Of a stretch of DNA of 16,821 nucleotides, positions 14,424 to 16,821 are shown in pieces. Below the pieces are notes generated by a model, which did not search any database, was not told the DNA's origin, and was given only the letters and a program-made list of their open reading frames with translations. The translations under genes were made by a program, and so were the position numbers. Position 1 is the stretch's first letter, and each line of letters starts with the position of its first letter. Source of the stretch: JAMWZF01 sp041628615 (GTDB lineage Bacteria; Pseudomonadota; Alphaproteobacteria; Rhodobacterales; Rhodobacteraceae); contig JBFKOW010000069.1 of assembly GCA_041628615.1 (NCBI GenBank), forward strand, positions 1-16,821, written 5' to 3'.

Positions 14424-14530
14424 CCCGCGCCGTCTGCCCCGACCGCCGCGCAGTTCGCTCCCCGGAGGCCGCGATCGGTCGGCATCGGGATCGACTCGCG
14501 GACCGCTGCGCGGGGTGATAGGCGGAGGGC

Positions 14531-15157
14531 ATGTTGGATGCGGATCAGGTCACCCGGCTGTTCACCCGGTCGGACGGCAGCTATCTCTGTGCTCGCTGGG
14601 GCCGGCCTGTGGTGCCGGTCGTGTTCGGGGTCGAGGAACGGACGCTCGAGACGCTGAAGGGCGCGGTCGAGGCGGTGTGCCAGCTGGCCGGGCACCCGAT
14701 GTCCGAGACCGACCCCGACCTCGGGGCCAACCTGCTGATGTTCTTCTGCCGGGACTGGGACGAACTGCTGGGGGTGCCGAACCTCGACCGGCTGGTCGAC
14801 GGGCTGCCCGAACTCGTCGCGCGGCTCAAGGCCGCCGGGGCGAACCAGTACCGGGTGTTCCGGTTCGACGGCGCCGGCGCGATCCGGGCCTGCTTTGCCT
14901 TCTTCCCGATGGACGACGAACTGGCGCAGGTCCCGGCCGAGACGCTGGCCCTGTCGAACGCGGTGCAGGTGATCCTGCTGTGGTCCGACAACGCATTCGT
15001 GGGCGCTTCGCCGCTGGCCATCGCCAAGGGTGTCGCGGTGCTGCGCCCCGACATCGCCGGGGTGATCCGCGCCGCCTACGACCCGGTGATGCCCGCCGCC
15101 GCGGACGATCCGTCCCACGCGCTGCGGCTGGCCGCCCGGATGGAGCCGCTGCAATGA
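14531..15157 (+). CDS. Hypothetical protein coupled to ybgC
   Basis: This 208-residue protein I cannot assign to a named family. It appears soluble, with no signal peptide. Mixed alpha/beta segments are visible: YLCARWGRPVVPVVFGVEE (18-36), ANLLMFFCRDWDELLGV (66-82), NQYRVFRFDGAGAIRACFAF (105-124), AVQVILLWSDNAFVG (143-157). The C-terminal part is helical (AIAKGVAVLRPDIAGVIRAAYD). A GGAGGG ribosome binding site (14524-14529) sits unusually close to the ATG at 14531. Its stop overlaps the ybgC start as ATGA, so the two are translationally coupled and may share a role. The 11-base repeat array lies directly upstream and is a natural candidate for its control region. Confidence 0.86.
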   Translation: MLDADQVTRLFTRSDGSYLCARWGRPVVPVVFGVEERTLETLKGAVEAVCQLAGHPMSETDPDLGANLLMFFCRDWDELLGVPNLDRLVDGLPELVARLKAAGANQYRVFRFDGAGAIRACFAFFPMDDELAQVPAETLALSNAVQVILLWSDNAFVGASPLAIAKGVAVLRPDIAGVIRAAYDPVMPAAADDPSHALRLAARMEPLQ

Positions 15158-15549
15158 CCCACCGCCTTCCGGTCCGCGTCTACTACGAAGACACCGACAT
15201 GGCCGGAATCGTCTATTACGCCAACTACCTGCGCTACATCGAGCGGGGCCGGTCGGAACTGGTCGAGGACCTGGGTCTCGACCAGCGCCGGATGCGGGAC
15301 GAGGACGGCATCGTCTTTGCCGTGACCCGGGTGGAGGCGGATTATCTCGGGTCGGCGAGGCTCGACGACCGGCTGGAGGTCGTGACCGAGCACCGCGCCG
15401 AGGGGCCGGTGCGCTGGCGCTTCGACCAGGAGGTCCGGCGCGGCGACGTGGTGCTGTTCCGCGCCGTGGTCTGGGTGGTAGCGATGTCCACCGCCGGGCG
15501 CCCGGTGCGCCTGCCGGCGGCCCTGCGCAGCAAGCTGTCCGGAGGCTGA
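15154..15549 (+). CDS. ybgC: Tol-Pal system-associated acyl-CoA thioesterase YbgC
   Basis: This small hotdog-fold thioesterase of 131 residues hydrolyses acyl-CoA (short-chain in some species, and possibly acyl-ACP-linked phospholipid metabolism). It usually heads the tol-pal envelope operon. The active-site signature is RVYYEDTDMAGIVYYANYLR, with the catalytic aspartate D15, followed by YIERGRSELVEDLG. The later segment (AVTRVEADYLGSARLDDRLEV) is typical of the 4-hydroxybenzoyl-CoA thioesterase-like family. The length is normal. The ATGA overlap with the previous gene fixes the start. Unusually, tolQ does not follow: the next 860 bases hold no recognisable envelope gene. Confidence 0.95.
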   Translation: MTHRLPVRVYYEDTDMAGIVYYANYLRYIERGRSELVEDLGLDQRRMRDEDGIVFAVTRVEADYLGSARLDDRLEVVTEHRAEGPVRWRFDQEVRRGDVVLFRAVVWVVAMSTAGRPVRLPAALRSKLSGG

Positions 15550-15799
15550 TGGGTCCGCCTCCGGGACGCCGCCCGCCGCGGCCGCGCCCCGGGGTGCAGC
15601 CACGATCCGGACCGGAAATGGCCAGTTTCCTCGCGGTTCCCGCCGAACAAGCCGACCCGGACCGGACCGGGCCGGAGTTCGAGATCGATCCGGGGAACCC
15701 CTACGCGACCCGCGCGAGCCAGACGGGATCGGCAAGGAGGCCCATGCTTTCGTCAACGGGGTCGATTTCATCCCGTTCCTGGAGGTCAACCGCGACCCG

Positions 15800-16267
15800 A
15801 TGCTGTGGGCGCATGTCGCCGCGTTCACCGAAACCAGCTACGAATCCGAATACGACGTGCTGGCATGGATCGTAAGCAGGGACGACTGCGAAGCGGCGAT
15901 CGCGCGGGACATCTGGGCGCATCTGCACCCCGAGCCGTGGCAACTGCGGCCCGCGGGGGTTGGGCTGGGCGAGGACATCTCGAAACCCTGGTGCGCCCGC
16001 GTCCCGCGGCGGATCGCGGAGCGCAGCGCGGGCCGGGGGTTCCCGACGGGCCGGCTGGGCTCGGGGTTCCACCGGCACGAGGACCTGCTGGACCGGGCGC
16101 CATCGTTCCTGGAGTGGATCGGAGATCCGCGCATCGTGGTGCCGGGCAGGCTCCTGCAAATGCGGCTCCGGGGTCCGGAACTGGATCGGAGGGCCTGCAT
16201 GGTCGATTTCGAGGGGCTGCACGGACGGCCGTCGGATTTCAACCTGCCCGAGGGCGCGGGCCGGTGA
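15800..16267 (+). CDS. Hypothetical protein, possibly 5'-truncated or frameshifted
   Basis: The frame from the ATG at 15800 encodes 155 residues (LWAHVAAFTETSYESEYD near the start, then WIVSRDDCEAAIARDIWAHL). This part looks like real protein. The W-I-x5-C pattern faintly recalls DUF4274, but I do not claim membership. The same frame continues upstream without a stop to at least 15551. It gives a sensible stretch, EAHAFVNGVDFIPFLEVNRD, just before the ATG but no start codon. Another frame (ATG at 15618, MASFLAVPAEQADPDRTG) looks plausible for 30-40 residues and then becomes Arg/Ser-rich. A frameshift near 15700-15730 joining the two would explain this. An AAGGAGG at 15734-15740 precedes an ATG (15744) in the wrong frame. 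The C-terminal half is Arg/Gly-rich and less convincing. It may be a decaying gene. Confidence 0.4.
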   Translation: MLWAHVAAFTETSYESEYDVLAWIVSRDDCEAAIARDIWAHLHPEPWQLRPAGVGLGEDISKPWCARVPRRIAERSAGRGFPTGRLGSGFHRHEDLLDRAPSFLEWIGDPRIVVPGRLLQMRLRGPELDRRACMVDFEGLHGRPSDFNLPEGAGR

Positions 16268-16407
16268 GGGACCAGCGATCCCTGCGAGCGTCCCGGGCCG
16301 CGCCCGGCGATCTTCGGGCGCGCCGCCGGTTCCGGACCCGTGCCGGGCTCGTCCCGCGCGGCTGACGACAGCGAAAGCCGCCATGCCCGCCGCCCATGAC
16401 GGCCCGG

Positions 16408-16821
16408 TCAGCCCCCGGCCGGGCCCGGCCCCAGCACCTGTTTCAGAAGCGGGTTGGGGAACCGCCGGGCGATGGTGACGGCGCAGAATACCTCGGTGAT
16501 CTCGTCCAGCCGGGCGAATTCCACCAGCCGCCCCGTGGCGAGTTCGTCCTGCACCACGATCGGCGGGATCACCGCTATGCCCGCGTCCGCGCGCGCCAGC
16601 AGCCGCAGCATCGCCATGTCGTCGGCCTCGGCAGCGATCCGGGGCACGAGGTCGAGCCGCTCGAACATCGCGTCGACCCCGGCGCGGATCGCGGTTTCCG
16701 GGGTCGGCAGGATCACCGGGTGGGCGCGGAGCAGGTCGGCCACGCCGGCCGGGCCGGGCAGGGCGCGCTCGGGCGTGCCGATCAGGCTGACCGGCTGTTC
16801 GTCCAGCCGCTGCACGAGGTA
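16408..16821 (-). CDS. LysR-family transcriptional regulator, NhaR-like (partial, C-terminal part)
   Basis: Only the last 137 residues lie in the window. The frame is open at the right edge, beginning YLVQRLDEQPVSLIG, so the DNA-binding helix-turn-helix domain lies outside. The visible part is the second lobe of a type 2 periplasmic-binding fold (the LysR effector domain): HPVILPTPETAIRAGVDAMF, then VPRIAAEADDMAMLRLLARA, DAGIAVIPPIVVQDEL, and an ending EVFCAVTIARRFPNPLLKQVL. The order and wording of these segments match NhaR, the Na+-responsive activator of the nhaA antiporter in E. coli, better than a generic LysR protein. This is judged by eye. It converges on the plus-strand hypothetical gene with a 140-base gap. 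Confidence 0.82.
   Translation of the reverse strand, partial: YLVQRLDEQPVSLIGTPERALPGPAGVADLLRAHPVILPTPETAIRAGVDAMFERLDLVPRIAAEADDMAMLRLLARADAGIAVIPPIVVQDELATGRLVEFARLDEITEVFCAVTIARRFPNPLLKQVLGPGPAGG

Noticed and set aside
12584..15154. An 856-residue minus-strand reading frame across ruvA, ruvB and the 208-residue gene
   Set aside because: It is antisense to intact, recognisable genes and passes through the 11-base repeat array, where it becomes a meaningless 11-residue repeat (such as YRRDTD and IPTEYRRDTD).
15701..16384. A 227-residue minus-strand reading frame opposite the post-ybgC hypothetical
   Set aside because: It is Arg/Pro/His-rich with no ribosome binding site or motif. The plus-strand frame reads more like protein, though itself uncertain.

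Overview
The window looks like a chromosomal segment of a high-GC alphaproteobacterium, most likely of the order Rhodobacterales. The evidence is strong G/C preference at third codon positions, a bacterial phosphatidylcholine synthase, a DUF1127 micro-protein, the DUF484-xerC pair, a ruvC-ruvA-ruvB-(unknown)-ybgC cluster, and an alphaproteobacterial-type SOS box (GTTC-N7-GTTC class). Most of it is conserved housekeeping content. No plasmid, phage, insertion sequence, CRISPR array, tRNA or rRNA was seen.

Left part (1-4190). Three genes lie on the minus strand: DUF484 then xerC (overlapping by 13 bases), and then pcs after a gap that carries two back-to-back hairpins. A small unknown gene (2739-3293) runs divergently from DUF484 and overlaps, tail to tail, the end of a short-form transaldolase gene. 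That transaldolase carries the Glu/Phe residues of transaldolases rather than the Gln/Tyr pair of fructose-6-phosphate aldolase.

Middle part (4190-11309). Plus-strand genes follow closely: priA (replication restart helicase), a solitary HNH endonuclease with an N-terminal domain resembling PUA/EVE folds, an MFS transporter, msrA, a P-loop protein whose Walker A lysine is replaced by threonine, prmA, and a small single-span membrane protein. The HNH gene is the most accessory-looking of these.

Right part (11326-16821). A minus-strand DUF1127 gene and plus-strand ruvC diverge from a 361-base intergenic region. That region holds a CTGC-N3-GCAG inverted repeat matching the described PhaR site, and a ruvC promoter whose -10 region is overlapped by a near-consensus LexA box. 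The ruvC and ruvA genes are joined by an ATGA overlap and ruvB follows. A 363-base gap after ruvB contains clusters of an 11-base direct repeat (consensus CGGTATCRCGT), close to one helical turn per unit; this is the most unexplained structure in the window. It is followed by an unknown 208-residue protein fused by an ATGA overlap to ybgC. The tolQRAB-pal genes that normally follow ybgC are absent. Instead there is a poorly coding stretch with a possibly frameshifted reading frame, then the C-terminal part of a LysR-family (NhaR-like) regulator that runs off the right edge.

The genes group by theme: recombination, repair and replication restart (xerC, priA, ruvCAB), protein maintenance and modification (msrA, prmA), membrane lipid and envelope (pcs, ybgC), and central carbon metabolism (transaldolase). 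I see no multi-gene novel system. The best leads are the 11-base repeat array, the ruvC control region, the HNH gene, and the break in the tol cluster.
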